Assembly (NCBI GenBank): GCA_007115705.1 | Contig: QXEO01000876.1 | Span: 1,013,017-1,077,016, forward strand | DNA: 64,000 nt | Source: Dactylis glomerata | Taxonomy: Eukaryota; Streptophyta; Magnoliopsida; Poales; Poaceae | Direction: 5' to 3' | In this document: positions 45,423 to 58,062 of the stretch, piece by piece | How the letters are laid out: every line of letters starts with the position of its first letter | Numbering within the stretch: the stretch's first letter is position 1 | Made by a program: the position numbers and the translations under genes | Notes under the pieces: model-generated | Database searches by the model: none | Told to the model about the DNA's origin: nothing | The model's input: only the letters and a program-made list of their open reading frames with translations

Positions 45423-46417
45423 ACCCCCCCAAGCTTAGACCTCGCTTGTCCCCAAGCAAAAACTGAACTCGGTAAACATGACCACAGGTTTATGGAGTGA
45501 AGTGTCCATAATCAAAATATGGACACGAAGCATCACATTCACCAAAGGCACAAGTTATAATAGACAGCAACTTCCCTTTATAATATAGACTTGCAATAAG
45601 TAAAGGGAATCACATATAAAGATGCACAAAGTAAACTATAATTGGTGATGGCAAACCTTAGTTCTTGGTCAGAGAACGATGAACAAACTATACTAGCCTT
45701 TGAATGGAGCCTTTTTAAGACAGAGCTAATATAGCAAAAACCATATGCTCAACGAAACAAACTCTTTGCGTTCATAGAAAGCTTTCAAAGATATATTCCT
45801 TCACACAAAAGCATTGTACAAAACAAAGAAGATAGTAAACATGATTAAACGGATCAACATATGGATGAGTGAAACATAACAACTCAAATACTTGCTTAAG
45901 ATAGAGGGGAATAGGTTGACTCAACATAAAAGTAAAAGATAGGCCCTTCGCAGAGGGAAGCAGGGATTAAACATGTGCTAGAGCTTTTCATTTGTAAAAC
46001 AGAGGTAAAAATTGCTTTAAGAGGTGGTTGCTTTTGTCAACGACTAGCAACGGAGTTCTTGATATCTTCCATACTAAACAAGTGAGAGCAGTTCCGAGAT
46101 ATTTGATTACTTGGCACATTGGTGCTCTTTTATAGCTTGGCACTCCTCCCCACCTTTTTCCTTTCTCAAACCATGGCTAACCGATTCCATCGGGTGCCAA
46201 CCAACTTTCAAATACAATGGAGGAGTGCTCTTTTCTTTCTTTCTTTTTGAGATTATAATGGTCTGACAAGCTCCCTTGCAAAATTAATGACGAGCAGATG
46301 AAGCTGCCTAGTCGAGGGGTACTCAATTTAGTATGGAAGATAACAAACCCATCCACTACGTCCTCATGAGCTAAAAACAGTGGCACAAAATGAGGAATAT
46401 TTGAAGGTTTTCGAAAG
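45423..46417 (-). other. Gypsy internal 3' region and polypurine tract
   Basis: The minus strand has AAGCTTGGGGGGGT directly before the 3' LTR (45423-45437), a typical polypurine tract. The rest is non-coding Gypsy interior up to the LARD insertion. A short unrecognised ORF lies at 46177-46386. Confidence 0.65.
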
Positions 46418-46422
46418 GTAGC

Positions 46423-47962
46423 TGATACGTCTCCAACGTATCTATAATTTTTGATGCTCCATGCTTGTTTTTACACCATTTGCCTACTGTTTCGTTACAC
46501 TTCGTGGCATTTTTATGCGATTTCCAGAACTAACCTATTGACAAGATGCCACAGTGCCAGTTCCCTGTTTTTTGCTGTTTTTGTGTTTCAGAAAAGCTAC
46601 ACAGGAAATATTCTCGGAATTGGACGAAACAAGTTCCAGAAGTCTTATTTTCCCCGGAAGCTTCCCGAAGATCGAAAGAGAGCCGGAGGGGGGCCAGAGG
46701 CCACCCTCACACGTAGGGGGCGCGGCCCAGCCCCTGGCCGCGCCCACCTGGTGTGAGGCCACCCTGGCAGCCCCCTGACGACGCCTCTTCGCCTATATAA
46801 AGCCTCGGGATGGAAAACCCTAGGGGAGCCGGCAAATTTCCAGAAAGAGTTCCGCAGCTCCGCCGCCGCCGCCGACGAATTTCGGGGGACAGAAGTCTCT
46901 GTTCCGGCAACCTGCCGGGACGGGGAAGTGCCCCCGGAGCCATCTCCATCGGTCTCCATCGCCGTCTCCGCCGTCTCCATCGACCTCACCGCCATCTCCA
47001 TCAACCTTGATGTCTCCTATGATGAGGAGGGAGTAGTTCATCCCCGGGGCTGAGGGCTCTACCGGTAGCTATGTGGTTCACCTCTCTCTCCCATGATGTG
47101 ATCTTTATGTGATCGTGAGCTTTGTATCATGTTGAATAAGTAGATGTTACTCTTCTTCATTATGTGTACTCTAGTGTGTTATTAAAGTAATCTATTCCTC
47201 CTGCCATGGTGTAATGGTGACAGTGTGTGCATCATGGTGGTACTTGGTCTAGGCTACGATTGTGATCTTTTATGGATTATGAGAATAATTATCACTATGA
47301 TAGTATTGAAGTGATCTATTCCTCCTTTCATGGTGTAATGTTGACAGTGTGTGCACCGTGTTAGTACTTGGTCTAAGTTGCAATAATATCTATCTTGAGT
47401 TGTGATTTGATTTGGATATCTCTATGAGTGGTGTTTGTCAAGTACTTGATGAACTTTGAGGAGTGCTTCGTAGCCCTACGCAATGATTAGTGTTATTCAA
47501 TAGGAGAGTAATTCAGAGTACCATAGTGAAGAGAAGTTATTTATTTGTTCAATTATGTTATATTTGTTGGGAGTGTGTCCACTAGTGAAAGTATGATCCC
47601 TAGGCCTTGTTTCCAAGCTTTGCACACCGTTTACTCGCTATTTTGTTACTTGTTTGCTTGCTGCCATTTTTATTCCAGATTGTATTTACTACTTATAATC
47701 ATCCATACCACTTGTATTTCACTATCTCTTCGCCGAACTAGTGCACCTATACATCTGACAAGTGTATTGGGTGTGTTGGGGACACAAGAGACTTTCTGTA
47801 TCGTAATTGCAGGGTTGCTTGAGAGGGATACTTTGACCTCTTCCTCCCTGAGTTCGATAAACCTTGGGTGATCCACTTAAGGGAAACTTGCTGCTGCTCT
47901 ACAAACCTCTGCACTTGGAGGCCCAACACTGTCTACAAGAACAGAAGCGTGTGTAGACATCA
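46423..47962 (+). repeat. 5' LTR of the LARD-like element
   Basis: A TATATAAAGCC box at about 46793-46803, preceded by a GC-rich stretch, is a likely promoter. TG..CA ends are present. Confidence 0.88.
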
Positions 47963-47972
47963 AGCTCTTTTC

Positions 47973-47990
47973 TGGCGCCGTTGCCGAGGA
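47973..47990 (+). other. Primer-binding site of the LARD-like element
   Basis: TGGCGCCGTTGCCGAGGA, 10 nt after the 5' LTR, matches the tRNA-Asp site of the host Gypsy element with one mismatch. Confidence 0.75.
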
Positions 47991-48102
47991 GGTAAGGTAA
48001 AAGGTACTCGCATCCTCCCGTGTGAGTGCTCGGAGTTATTTCCTTTAGATTCTGCAATTACATCTTTTTGTTTCTTGTTTTTATTTTCACTAGTTAGGCT
48101 TA

Positions 48103-48951
48103 ATGGAAAACAAAGAGTTCTTTAGTCTTTTTCCTGAGTTTAGATATGAAGTGTTTGAAGAGAAAATTGAAAAACCTTTGGAGCTTAATTTGCATGCTAA
48201 TAGTGTTGTTAGTATGAATGTTTCGAACACTGTTATTACTAATGCTATAGAAAAGTCTAAGCTTGGGGAAGCTGGTTTTGTTAAGCATGATATTTTTAGT
48301 TCGCCAGCTTTAGTGGAGTAAGTTTGTTCTGATAATACTTTATCTCCCATATGTGATGTTCCTTCTTATGAAGATATGTTTGATGAGTATGCTTTGCGAA
48401 ATAGCTGTTCTCTAGCTTGTGATGATACTAAACCTCTAGTTTATGATGGCTATGATGATGAGTATAATATTTTCAGTTCACCTACTATTGAGGATAAAAT
48501 TAGTTATGATTACAATATGCCTCCTATTTATGATAATTATGGTGATGAGAATAATTATTCTGTTGAATCTGGTCCTACTACGATTGTTCATGTGGGGAGT
48601 ATTAATCCTTTTATGCATGTGGCTCATGATAGGGATGCTTTATGTGATAGTTATATTGTTAGTTCTATTCATGATGCTACTGAAAGTTATTATGAGAGAG
48701 GGAAACATGGTTTGATGGATCTCAACAATTTTAAGTTTTCCCTCTTTATGTTGCAAATCTTGAAGTGGCACTTGTTTTATCTATCCATGCTTGCTACTAT
48801 GTGTCTCGTTGATTTATTTTCTTACAAGATTCCTATGCATAGGAAGTGGTTTAGATTTAAATGTCTTTCATATCTGCTTTTTGATGCTCTCTATTGCTTT
48901 AAGTTCCTATATGGCGCCTTTGCCTTAAGCTCTTATATGGCGCCCACGTGA
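48103..48951 (+). pseudogene. LARD internal ORF of unknown function (one stop)
   Basis: One frame is open for 282 codons apart from a TAA at 48319-48321. The first part (MENKEFFSLFPEFRYEVFEEK) is acidic; the middle is rich in aspartate and tyrosine (YDGYDDEYN, YDNYGDENNY); the end is hydrophobic (LFYLSMLATMCLVDLFSY and FKFLYGAFALSSY), perhaps two membrane segments. It matches no gag or pol domain known to me. The position right after the PBS is that of gag. Confidence 0.5.
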
Positions 48952-51890
48952 GCATCTTTGCAAATTACTGCGCCTAGCTTAAAGGCGTTAAAGAAAAACA
49001 CTCTTGGGAGATAACCCATTGTTTATTTTCAGTACTTTTTCTTTTATTTGAGTCTTGGAAGTTATTACTACTGTAATAACCGCTCCTTATCCTTTTTATT
49101 TCGTTGTTGTGCCAAGAGAAGCCTCTAATTTGAGTGAGGTAAGATTTGGGGATGTTGCTGTCCTGAAACAGTTTTCGGTGCTGCACCATAAAAATTCGTG
49201 AAAATTCTCTGTATATCTTTTGGACCTGCTATTTCTTGTGCATATGCCCCAGGTTATATCCAAACTTTCGTTAGTTGAACATTTTTTGATTTGAGCAACA
49301 GAAAACCCCTAAAAAATTCGACCTTTGTCAGCTGTTCTGTTTTGACAGATTTCTGCCAATATTTGTGTTTGCCGCTTTATCGCTTTCTTTTGAGTTCTTT
49401 TGATCACGGAACGTTTGGGGAAGTTGCTACAGTAGTATATGCTATATATGTGGTGGTTTTAGGTTGAAACCTGAAGCAAAAAAGAGGTTGATTATATGAT
49501 ATGCTTACACTAATGTTGCTAATAGATTTGTGTTTAGTTTTGTATGAAGGAAGTTTCCAAGTGTAGGGATTAGAGAATGATGAGATGAGTTGAAGAATGG
49601 ACAAAAGCTCAAGCTTTGGGATGCCCATGCATCACCCCAAGAAATATCCAAGAAGTACAAGCGTCAAAGCTTGGGGATTCCCCTGAGGCACCCCTTCTTC
49701 ATCGGCAAAAATCAGGTCACCTTTCAAAACACTATATTTTTATTGCTTCATGCACTATGTGTTTTTCTTGGAGCGTCAGTTGTTTTAGTTTTCTTAGTTA
49801 GCTTAGTTTTGTTTGCTGCAATAAATGGTTGGACCCCAACAAATTTCTTTTGGAGGAGATGTACTCGTTTTCATTTGCCAAGAACGCTCTAGTTTTCACT
49901 CTTATCAAAAACCGAGTGTTCTTCTTTTTCTGCTACTGCTTTTGGTTTTAGTTTTCGACTTGATTTGCGTTCAGACCTTGTCATATCTTTTCATCAAGGT
50001 GTATTTTTTTCTCTGATCCTTATTGGTTTTCATCAAAAGAGGTGTCTTAAAAATTTCAAATGGTGTTGGAAAAGAGAAAAAGCTTTGTGCAAAAAAGTGG
50101 TACAAGAAGGAGCTTGTGTAGACTGCGGCTTAGGCTTTTTCATGTCATGCTTGATGTCTTTTTGATAGCATGCTTAGTGGTTTTGCTGTAGCATGACTTG
50201 TCTCAAATAACTGAGATTGCTTAATGAGCCTCTGAAAAAAATCATGCGTTGTTTTTATTGTATGGAAGCATTATTTTGGTTTTCTCCTTGATGCTTTATT
50301 TGGGTTGACTTGGCGCATGCTCACACATGTTAGACTCTTACAAAGTCACCAATAGCCTCTATGATCATTTAGTTTTTGACTTTTGATGCCATCTTATGCT
50401 TCTTTTAATGTCGCTTTGTCGCTTTGCATGATTATGGCCATTATTGCTCTCTTAGTTGGTCGCTCCCAGTCTTTTGCTAGCCCTCGCCTTGTACTGAGTA
50501 TGAGCTCTACTCGTGCATCCAACTCCTAAAAAACAAGTTTGCCAAAGTGTCCACCATACATACCTATTAGCAATTTGCTATTCCAAAGTACATTTGACTT
50601 GCTTTTATCTACTCTTCAAATTAAACTCTTACTAGTGTTATGCGAAAATTGGTCAGTAAAGCTCTCACGAACCGGAAGGCACACTTTACTTTTTCTTGTT
50701 CTTAAAAATTTGACATTGTGGTCTCTTATGTTGAGTTGTTATGCTTGCAAGTTGTAAGTTGGAGACTAGCCCAACCATGTTGTCATGGGGCAAGCTTTCA
50801 ATATTGCACTTCTTATTTGAGTTGATATCGTGATCTTTTGTTTATGGATGCCCGCGGTGTGAAATGAATTGGGAATCTTGCGGGGATCATGGAGTTTGTA
50901 TATGTGTTAGGGAAATGCCTGGGCCGCCAATCTAAGCCATGCATAATTCATGGTGGAAATTTGCAGCATACCCATAGTGGACATTCGACGACGCATCTCA
51001 AAATAAAAAGCTAAACAAATGGTAAATAAAAGAGATGTCGAGGTGTTCATTGTCTGCTTGTCCTGTCATTTTGATGTGGGCTTGTTCCATGTCATCGGGC
51101 ACGGAGGTACCCCGTTGGCGGTTCTCGATGATACGTATATACTTACAATGACAAGAGCCTTGCTTGGGACTCTAAGTTGAGTAGCATGAGGTTTGGGTAC
51201 TCGTATTCACGGGACACGAGGTTTTCAACTTATGATTTGTCAAGCATATGCATCATAATTGTTCTCGCATTAACTCTAACCATTCAAGATGCTTATGATG
51301 GGGGCAATGAGAGCTCAAAGCTGGTAAGTAACATAATTTTTGAAGGTTATAAAACTTGTAATCACTGCTTCCCTTCGCGAAGGGCCTTTCTTTTACTTTT
51401 ATGTTGAGTCACCACCTTCTATCTTTATGCACCATTAAGAGAGCATAGTTGTCATTCTTAGTATAATGTGCATTATCCCAAAGTTTTCATTGATTGATTC
51501 ATATTGTTGGTTTCACTTGTTCTCAAATTATTTGTATCTAGTCGCCCTCTTAAACTTGAAGGTGTCCTATGCATTTATGTTTTGCTCTCTTTGAAGGACA
51601 AGCTGAAAACCATTTGTATGTTTTTCCTTATGATTTGAACACATGTTTGACTTTCATTATTTCATTTTCATGATCTTTTGTTTGTGTTCATTTTCATGTT
51701 TACAACATGGTTGCCAAGTTTCTATTATCAAGATTATGTCTTTCATGCCCATGTTTTAAGTTCTTATGATCCCAGCACTCAATGCTTACATATATGATCA
51801 AGATTGTGTAGGTGCATGTCACCTCAAAAATTATTCTTTTGTTATCACTTACCTACTCGAGGACGAGCAGGAGTTAAGCTTGGGGATGCT
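48952..51890 (+). other. Non-coding interior of the LARD-like element and polypurine tract
   Basis: AT-rich sequence without a convincing ORF. AGTTAAGCTTGGGGATGCT at about 51872-51890 directly before the 3' LTR is the likely polypurine tract. Confidence 0.6.
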
Positions 51891-53427
51891 TGATACGTCT
51901 CCAACGCATCTATAATTTTTGATGCTCCATGCTTGTTTTTACACCATTTGCCTACTGTTTTGTTACACTTCGTGGCATTTTTATGCGATTTCCGGAACTA
52001 ACCTATTGACAAGATGCCACAGTGCCAGTTCCCTGTTTTCTGCTGTTTTTGTGTTTCAGAAAAGCTACACAGGAAATATTCTCGGAATTGGACGAAACAA
52101 GTTCTAGAAGTCTTATTTTTCCCGGAAGCTTCCCGAAGACCGAAAGAGAGCCGGAGGGGCGCCAGAGGCCGCCCTCACACGTAGGGGGTGCGGCCCAGCC
52201 CCTGGCCGCGCCCACCTGGTGTGAGGCCACCCTGGCAGCCCCCTGACGACGCCCCTTCGCCTATATAAAGCCTCGGGATGGAAAACCCTAGGGGAGTCGA
52301 CAGATTTCCAGAAAGAGTTCCGCAGCTCCGCCGCCGCCAACGAATTTCGGGGGACAGAAGTCTCTGTTCCGGCACCCTGCCGGGACGGGGAAGTGCCCCC
52401 GGAGCCATCTCCATCGGTCTCCATCGCCGTCTCCGCCGTCTCCATCGACCTCACCGCCATCTCCATCAACCTTGCTGTCTCCTATGATGAGGAGGGAGTA
52501 GTTCATCCCCGGGGCTGAGGGCTCTACCGGTAGCTATGTGGTTCACCTCTCTCTCCCATGATGTGATCTTTATGTGATCGTGAGCTTTGTATCATGTTGA
52601 ATAAGTAGATGTTACTCTTCTTCATTATGTGTACTCTAGTGTGTTATTAAAGTAATCTATTCCTCCTGCCATGGTGTAACGGTGACAGTGTGTGCATCAT
52701 GGTGGTACTTGGTCTAGGCTACGATTGTGATCTTTTATGGATTATGAGAATAATTATCACTATGATAGTATTGAAGTGATCTATTCCTCCTTTCATGGTG
52801 TAATGTTGACAGTGTGTGCACCGTGTTAGTACTTGGTCTAAGTTGCAATAATATCTATCTTGAGTTGTGATTTGATTTGGATATCTCTATGACCGGTGTT
52901 TGTCAAGTACTTGATGAACTTTGAGGAGTGCTTCGTAGCCCTACACAATGATTAGTGTTATTCAATAGGAGAGTAATTCAAAGTACCATAGTGAAGAGAA
53001 GTTATTTATTTGTTTAATTATGTTATATTTGTTGGGAGTGTGTCCACTAGTGAAAGTATGATCCCTAGGCCTTGTTTCCAAGCTTTGCACACCGTTTACT
53101 CGCTATTTTGTTACTTGTTTGCTTGCTGCCATTTTTATTCCAGATTGTATTTACTACTTATAATCATCCATACCACTTGTATTTCACTATCTCTTCGCTG
53201 AACTTGTGCACCTATACATCTGACAAGTGTATTGAGTGTGTTGGGGACACAAGAGACTTTCTGTATCGTAATTGCAGGGTTGCTTGAGAGGAATACTTTG
53301 ACCTCTTCCTCCCTGAGTTCGATAAACCTTGGGTGATCCACTTAAGGGAAACTTGCTGCTGCTCTACAAACCTCTGCACTTGGAGGCTCAACACTGTCTA
53401 CAAGAACAGAAGCGTGTGTAGACATCA
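51891..53427 (+). repeat. 3' LTR of the LARD-like element
   Basis: Matches the 5' LTR, with a 3-bp loss in the CCGCCGCC run near 52330 and scattered substitutions. Confidence 0.88.
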
Positions 53428-53728
53428 TTAGCACATGAAAATTTACTTGGAATGGCTTAAAATACCATGCATTGGAATTTATATTGGACTCTTTGGAAGT
53501 GACTTGGCTTTTGGGATTTGAATGCACGAGAAGTATTCCCTCTCAATACAGGTTTTTGGCTAGCAAGGCTGGGTAGCAAGCATAGGAATTGCTTGAAACA
53601 AACAAACATCTATCTAATCTAAACTAATAATACGGCTTGAGGACGTGATGGTTCAAAAATCGTGGTAGTCAAAAAACCGTTTGGTACGTCAAAAAAATCA
53701 TGGTACGAGTTAAAAAAACCGGAGTCCT

Positions 53729-54178
53729 CTCTACCAGTTCCTCTTCGTCCTGGTCCGATGTGATTCTGTCCTGGTCCGATGTGATTCTCTCTTTGTTCAA
53801 TCCGGGGGCGGACTGCCTGAATCAGCCGGAAGTCGGTAGGGCTCGGCGCTATTATGTAAACTCGTCGCTACTGCGGCGAGCGTGAGTCCGGCCACGGGGA
53901 ACTTGTGGCAGGGCCCAGAGTTGGGGCGAGCCTAGCGGCAGCGGCTCATCGATGCGGACGCAGGCGGTTCGTCGATTCGGATAGCGGCGCCTCGATTCCG
54001 CCGGCTGCGCTACGATTTGCAAACGATCTGAAGCTCGCCGCCGGGAGAAGCCACATGGGAGTTCGCTCGGGGAGGACCATGGCCGGGGGTTTGGGTCATG
54101 GCGGATCCGGAGGCCTTGGATGGGCTGGGTACAGGTAGAGGACATGAGACTTGTTCGATTTGTATGCCTGTTAATGCT
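53729..54178 (+). repeat. Left copy of a 0.44-kb direct repeat in the Helitron
   Basis: Similar along its length to 54836-55259, with scattered substitutions and a 22-bp tandem doubling of TCCTGGTCCGATGTGATTCT near 53750-53790 only here. GC-rich, with no clear product. Confidence 0.75.
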
Positions 54179-54834
54179 AGACCCTGTGGACATCTTCCGT
54201 CAAGCCTTCTCAGATGCGATGGTGCACTACTACCCGCTCGCCGGACGGCTCCGCGAGGTGGAGGATCGGAAACTGGTCATCGACTGCACATGCAAAGGGG
54301 TAACGTTCGTGGAGGCGGACGCCGACGTGCGGCTTGTGGATCTTGAGGCCGATGGCCGGCCCGGGCTGGTGCCGCCATTCCCGTGCGTAGAGGAGCTGGG
54401 CTTTTACCCGGATTATCCAGTTCATGAACGCCGTCGCCGTGTGGCATCGGTTCAACCACACCATGTGCGACGCCACAGGGATTATCCAGTTCATGAACGC
54501 CGTCGCGGAGCTCGCTCGAGGTCTCCCTGCACCGACCATCGCGCCTGCATGGTCGCGGGAGCTGCTTGACGCACGGAGCCCCCCGACGCCTTCGTTCCCA
54601 CACCGCGAGTATGACGCCGGCGTGCCCCAAGCCCTGCCGCCGACACCAACCGACGCCGCCGACATGGTAAGGCGCTCCTTCCTGTTCGGCCCTTCGGACG
54701 TAGCCGCGTTCAAGAAACTGTGCCTTCCTCCTCATCTCCGGGACATGGCGACGAGCTTTGATGTGCTCGCAGCGGTCTTGTGGCGCGCCCGCACCGCCGC
54801 GCTCGGGACCCTCCGGCCGAGTCCTCTCCTCTAG
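54179..54834 (+). pseudogene. BAHD acyltransferase fragment captured by the Helitron
   Basis: Frame 1 (up to about 54410) reads DIFRQAFSDAMVHYYPLAGR, a BAHD N-terminal motif, then FVEADADVRL. Frame 2 (54424-54834) reads FNHTMCDATGIIQFMNAVAE, with the catalytic HxxxD as HTMCD, followed by LARGLPAPTIAPAWSRELLD. The two parts are out of frame and the joint lacks a stretch of the enzyme. The C-terminal half with the DFGWG motif is absent. The closest relatives are grass benzyl-alcohol benzoyltransferase-like enzymes. Confidence 0.8.
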
Positions 54835-54835
54835 C

Positions 54836-55259
54836 AGTTCCCCTTCGTCCTGGTCCGATGTGATTCTCTCTTTGTTCGATCCGGGGACGGACTGCGTGAA
54901 TCAGCCGGAAGTCGGTAGGGCTCGGCGCTATTATGTAAACTCGTCGCTACTGCGGCGAGCGTGAGTCCGGCCACGGGGAGCTTGTGGCAGGGCCCAGAGT
55001 CGGGGTCGAGCCTAGCGGCAGCGGCTCGTTGATGCGGACACAGGCGGCTCGTCGATTCGAACAGCGGCGCCTCGATTCCGCCGGCTGCGCTACGATTTGC
55101 AAACGAGCTGAAGCTCGCCGCCGGGAGAAGCCACAGGGGAGTTCGCTGGGGGAGGACCATGGCCGGGGGTTTGGGTCATGGCGGATCCGGAGGCCTTGGA
55201 TGGGCTCGGTACAGGTAGAGGACATGAGACTTGTTCGATTTGTATGCCTGTTAATGCTA
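54836..55259 (+). repeat. Right copy of the 0.44-kb direct repeat in the Helitron
   Basis: Follows the acyltransferase fragment directly. Both repeats end with the same GGACATGAGACTTGTTCGAT and TGTTAATGCTA phrases, after which the left copy runs into the acyltransferase frame and the right copy into AT-rich DNA. Confidence 0.75.
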
Positions 55260-56643
55260 TTGAATTTTTGTACTATGGGTTGATTCTGCAATGCTGTCTG
55301 AGATTGTGAACTCGCTTAAATTGTCATTCAGCATGTAATTAAGCAACTCTACATTCTTTAGTTCAAGTACAGAGACGTGGTTCAGTTAGATTGCCATTCA
55401 GAATAGCTGATATGCTTAGTTGCTTCATGGTTCCACCTCTAGGATGTGATAGGAGATCTTTGCAGACCTCACGTTGGATGTGATTTTTTCCTGCATTTTA
55501 TTACTTTTGGAGTTTTAATCAAAAGGCAGCTATATATATCTCATAAATTGAGGAAGAAACTTTCAAAACTAAAACATCATTATAGAATGGATTTATTTCA
55601 TATAAACTTACAGGAATAATAAAAGAAGAAGAAATCTGACCTCCTACTGACCTCCTAATGCGACATCGGAGGGCAAAGTGTGGCGACACCCGCGCGACCT
55701 AGGTTGCAGTGGTGTTGGTGGCCAAGAATGGCTGATCAACCACACATTGATTCCGCCCTTTCATCATATATTCATCATACGCCTTGGTTCATGTGTTATA
55801 AACATTTTTCTCAACATATACGTCGTTACTACTAGCCTACTAGGGCCTGCTTGGATCACCTTTTCATTTTCCTGTCAGAGAATATTTCCGACGTGGTTTT
55901 CTTGTGCACACATAAAACGGGCGGAAAAACGGATCTAGAACGGTCTGACATATTTTACGGCCCTATATAGCATGAAATCTGTTACTTTTCCGTAGGTAAA
56001 TTAAACGGGACAGAAAATAAACGGTGATCCAAGCGTGCCTCCGTAGATAATTACGGGCCAGAAAAATCCACAACGGTATTCCCTAATATCCGGCGAACCA
56101 AGCATGCCCCTCTTGGATGTTCAGTCAATAAATACGCCTGGAATAAACAACGGAGGTTTTCTACTGGTCACGCATGAAACGACAGGAAAAGAAAAAGGGC
56201 CGCGACAGATCCGTGAGATTTACCCGAGAAAACGGGCTGAAACTGGGACGGGGAGGGGAAAAAACTGGCCAACCAAGTAGCAAAACTGGCCTCTGTTGGA
56301 ATGTTACTGGGCTCCGAATGTTATAGGGGTGGCATTTATCCTAGACTTCTCGGTATGTACAAAAAAAGATTCCTCTAAATTGATAAGGTTCTTTCTATGG
56401 GCTATTTTTGATAAATATATATCAATCAAACAATTGTTGATCATCGATTAGTTGAGCAACATGGCACGATATCTTTTAGCAACATGGCGTGAACACATCT
56501 CCAATGAGCAACAACATTTGATCAAAAGGAAAATTAAAAATCATGCAACTTAACCCTCTCATACGCATAGGTGTCATAACACAATTATAAGGCACATGAA
56601 AAATATGTTTTTTTAACGATGTCTCCATATATGAGTTAATAGT
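55260..56643. other. Helitron interior, AT-rich, with Tourist-like termini
   Basis: No gene is seen. GGGCCTGCTTGGATCACC near 55848 and GGTGATCCAAGCGTGCC near 56024 are inverted, so a small MITE of roughly 195 bp may be inserted here; a second related end, CCAAGCATGCCCC, lies near 56098. Confidence 0.4.
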
Positions 56644-56672
56644 TCCGTAGCAACGCACGGACATTCATCTAG

Positions 56673-57188
56673 TACATATAATAAGAACAATCATGCAAAC
56701 TCCCTTGAAGGTACAACGATTTTAACTTTGAGAATAACAATGCTTATAAGCCAAACATGAAGGGTAAATTGAAGTGATGTAACCACAAACACTTCTTTAT
56801 TCTTTTCTACTCAAACCTCAAGGTAATGTTGCTACTGACCAAGCTAAGTTTGCCAAAACCAACTAAATTTACTCATGCTCCCAAAGTGATTCCAATACTA
56901 ATCAACAAGACTAATCATATAAGAAATATTGCAACCTAAAATAAAGTGTGCGGAAAGTAAACGATAGAACTTCTCATTAATATTTCATTACCGCAACTCA
57001 CACCAAGGGATACATAGATAACCAACTAAGGAGGACACTTCCACACTGCAAACTATTCTATAGGATAATTTCTCTATTCATGATATGACTCTACTTGAAA
57101 AGTAAATGAGTGAAAGGGTGATGATGTGATACCGCGGCACTCCCCCAAGCTTGGAACAAGCCAAGGGGATGCCTATACCGATGACGAA
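56673..57188 (-). other. Gypsy interior after the Helitron
   Basis: Non-coding, with CCCCCAAGCTTGG near 57140, a purine-rich motif like the polypurine tract. Nothing else is seen. Confidence 0.45.
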
Positions 57189-57722
57189 TTATTCTTGTGG
57201 CGGCAGCGGTGGATAATCTTTAATGAGCTTCTCAATCAAATCTTTCAGATCATCAATCTTGTGACTGAGGTTACGAATCATCTCAGAATTGTGCTCAACA
57301 TGGTTCATGAACCTGTCAGCAAGAGAATCCCAGCTCTTGGAATTATTTCCCCATCCTTCTTCACTCTTGGAACTTTCTATCCCTGCACTGTTAGAACGAT
57401 CTATATCCCAGCCAGAGGGTAATCGTGATCTGGGCACCTTTTGAAACTGATGTTCATGAATTAGAGTATGGAAAGGATTGTGGCCTGACGGAGATGTCCG
57501 TGGAGCTAAGGTGTGACGCGGCACACCCCCTCCGGTTCTTATGCGTGCACTCTTCTTGAACTTGTCATGACTTGTCACCACTCCAACGCTTGCAATCAAG
57601 GTGCTCGGGCATGAACTTTGATCCTCCTCCTCATCTTCACTTTCAACCTCTTCCTTCAGCTAAAAGTCTTTGGTGGGATCTTCCGAAGGTGTCTTCTCTT
57701 TGTCGTCGCTTGAAGAGGCCAT
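57189..57722 (-). pseudogene. Post-pol small ORF of the Gypsy element (one internal stop)
   Basis: From ATG at 57722 the frame reads MASSSDDKEKTPSEDPTKDF, meets TAG at 57660-57662, then stays open to 57189. The second part has GYDID-like and SWDSLADRFMNHVEHN segments and ends in a predicted helical HKIDDLKDLIEKLIKDYPPL tail. It has no match to a known envelope protein and its role is unknown. It occupies the place where Athila elements carry a third ORF. Confidence 0.55.
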
Positions 57723-58062
57723 GGTGCTCCCCCAAGCTTAAGATCAACTCCTGACAGAAACAGCTCGAAACAAAACACGACGAGAAAACGATATACAGAC
57801 CTCGGGGACTCCGGGGGGTTAAATAGGCGAAAATTATACATCGAAACAAAACCACAGGAGGAAACCGGGACGGAAACGAGTTCTGGGGTGCTCTCACACC
57901 AGGGCAGCGCGGCCAGAGGTGGGCCCGCGCCCCCTGTGTGTGAGGATCACACAGACTCCCTTTCCTGCCCGTTTTCGTCTCGTGATTTTTCTTATTTAGT
58001 AAAAACAGCAAAAATAATAAAGGAAGAGTTATTCGCGAAACTTCTCTGACTAGAACTGTTAC
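57723..58062 (-). other. Gypsy interior between integrase and post-pol ORF
   Basis: No conserved frame. GC-rich CGCGGCC-type sequence near 57900 resembles part of the LTR near 45110, with the shared phrase CACACAGGGGGCGCGG on the minus strand. Confidence 0.4.

Larger units (their letters stand above)
46423..53427 (+). mobile_element. Non-autonomous LTR retrotransposon (LARD-like)
   Basis: LTRs of 1540 and 1537 bp (46423-47962, 51891-53427) begin TGATACGTCTCCAACG and end GTAGACATCA. They flank a 3.9-kb interior with PBS and polypurine tract but no gag, protease, reverse transcriptase or integrase. The 5-bp flanks are GTAGC (46418-46422) and TTAGC (53428-53432), a target duplication with one change. 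The LTRs differ at only a few percent of sites by eye. It must have been moved by an autonomous relative. Confidence 0.88.
53609..56672 (+). mobile_element. Helitron with captured gene fragment
   Basis: The 3' end has a small hairpin (TCCGT 56644-56648 with ACGGA 56657-56661, loop AGCAACGC) followed by CATTCATCTAG and a T, the standard Helitron terminus. The 5' end is TCTATCTAATCTAAAC at 53609, or TCTAATCTAAAC at 53613; both follow an A. Insertion is thus between A and T. No Rep/helicase ORF is present, so it is non-autonomous. It carries a BAHD acyltransferase fragment and two repeats. It lies inside the Gypsy interior. Confidence 0.75.

Noticed and set aside
54120..54834. Functional acyltransferase gene
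   Set aside because: The N-terminal and HxxxD parts are in different frames, the C-terminal half is missing and the block lies inside a Helitron.
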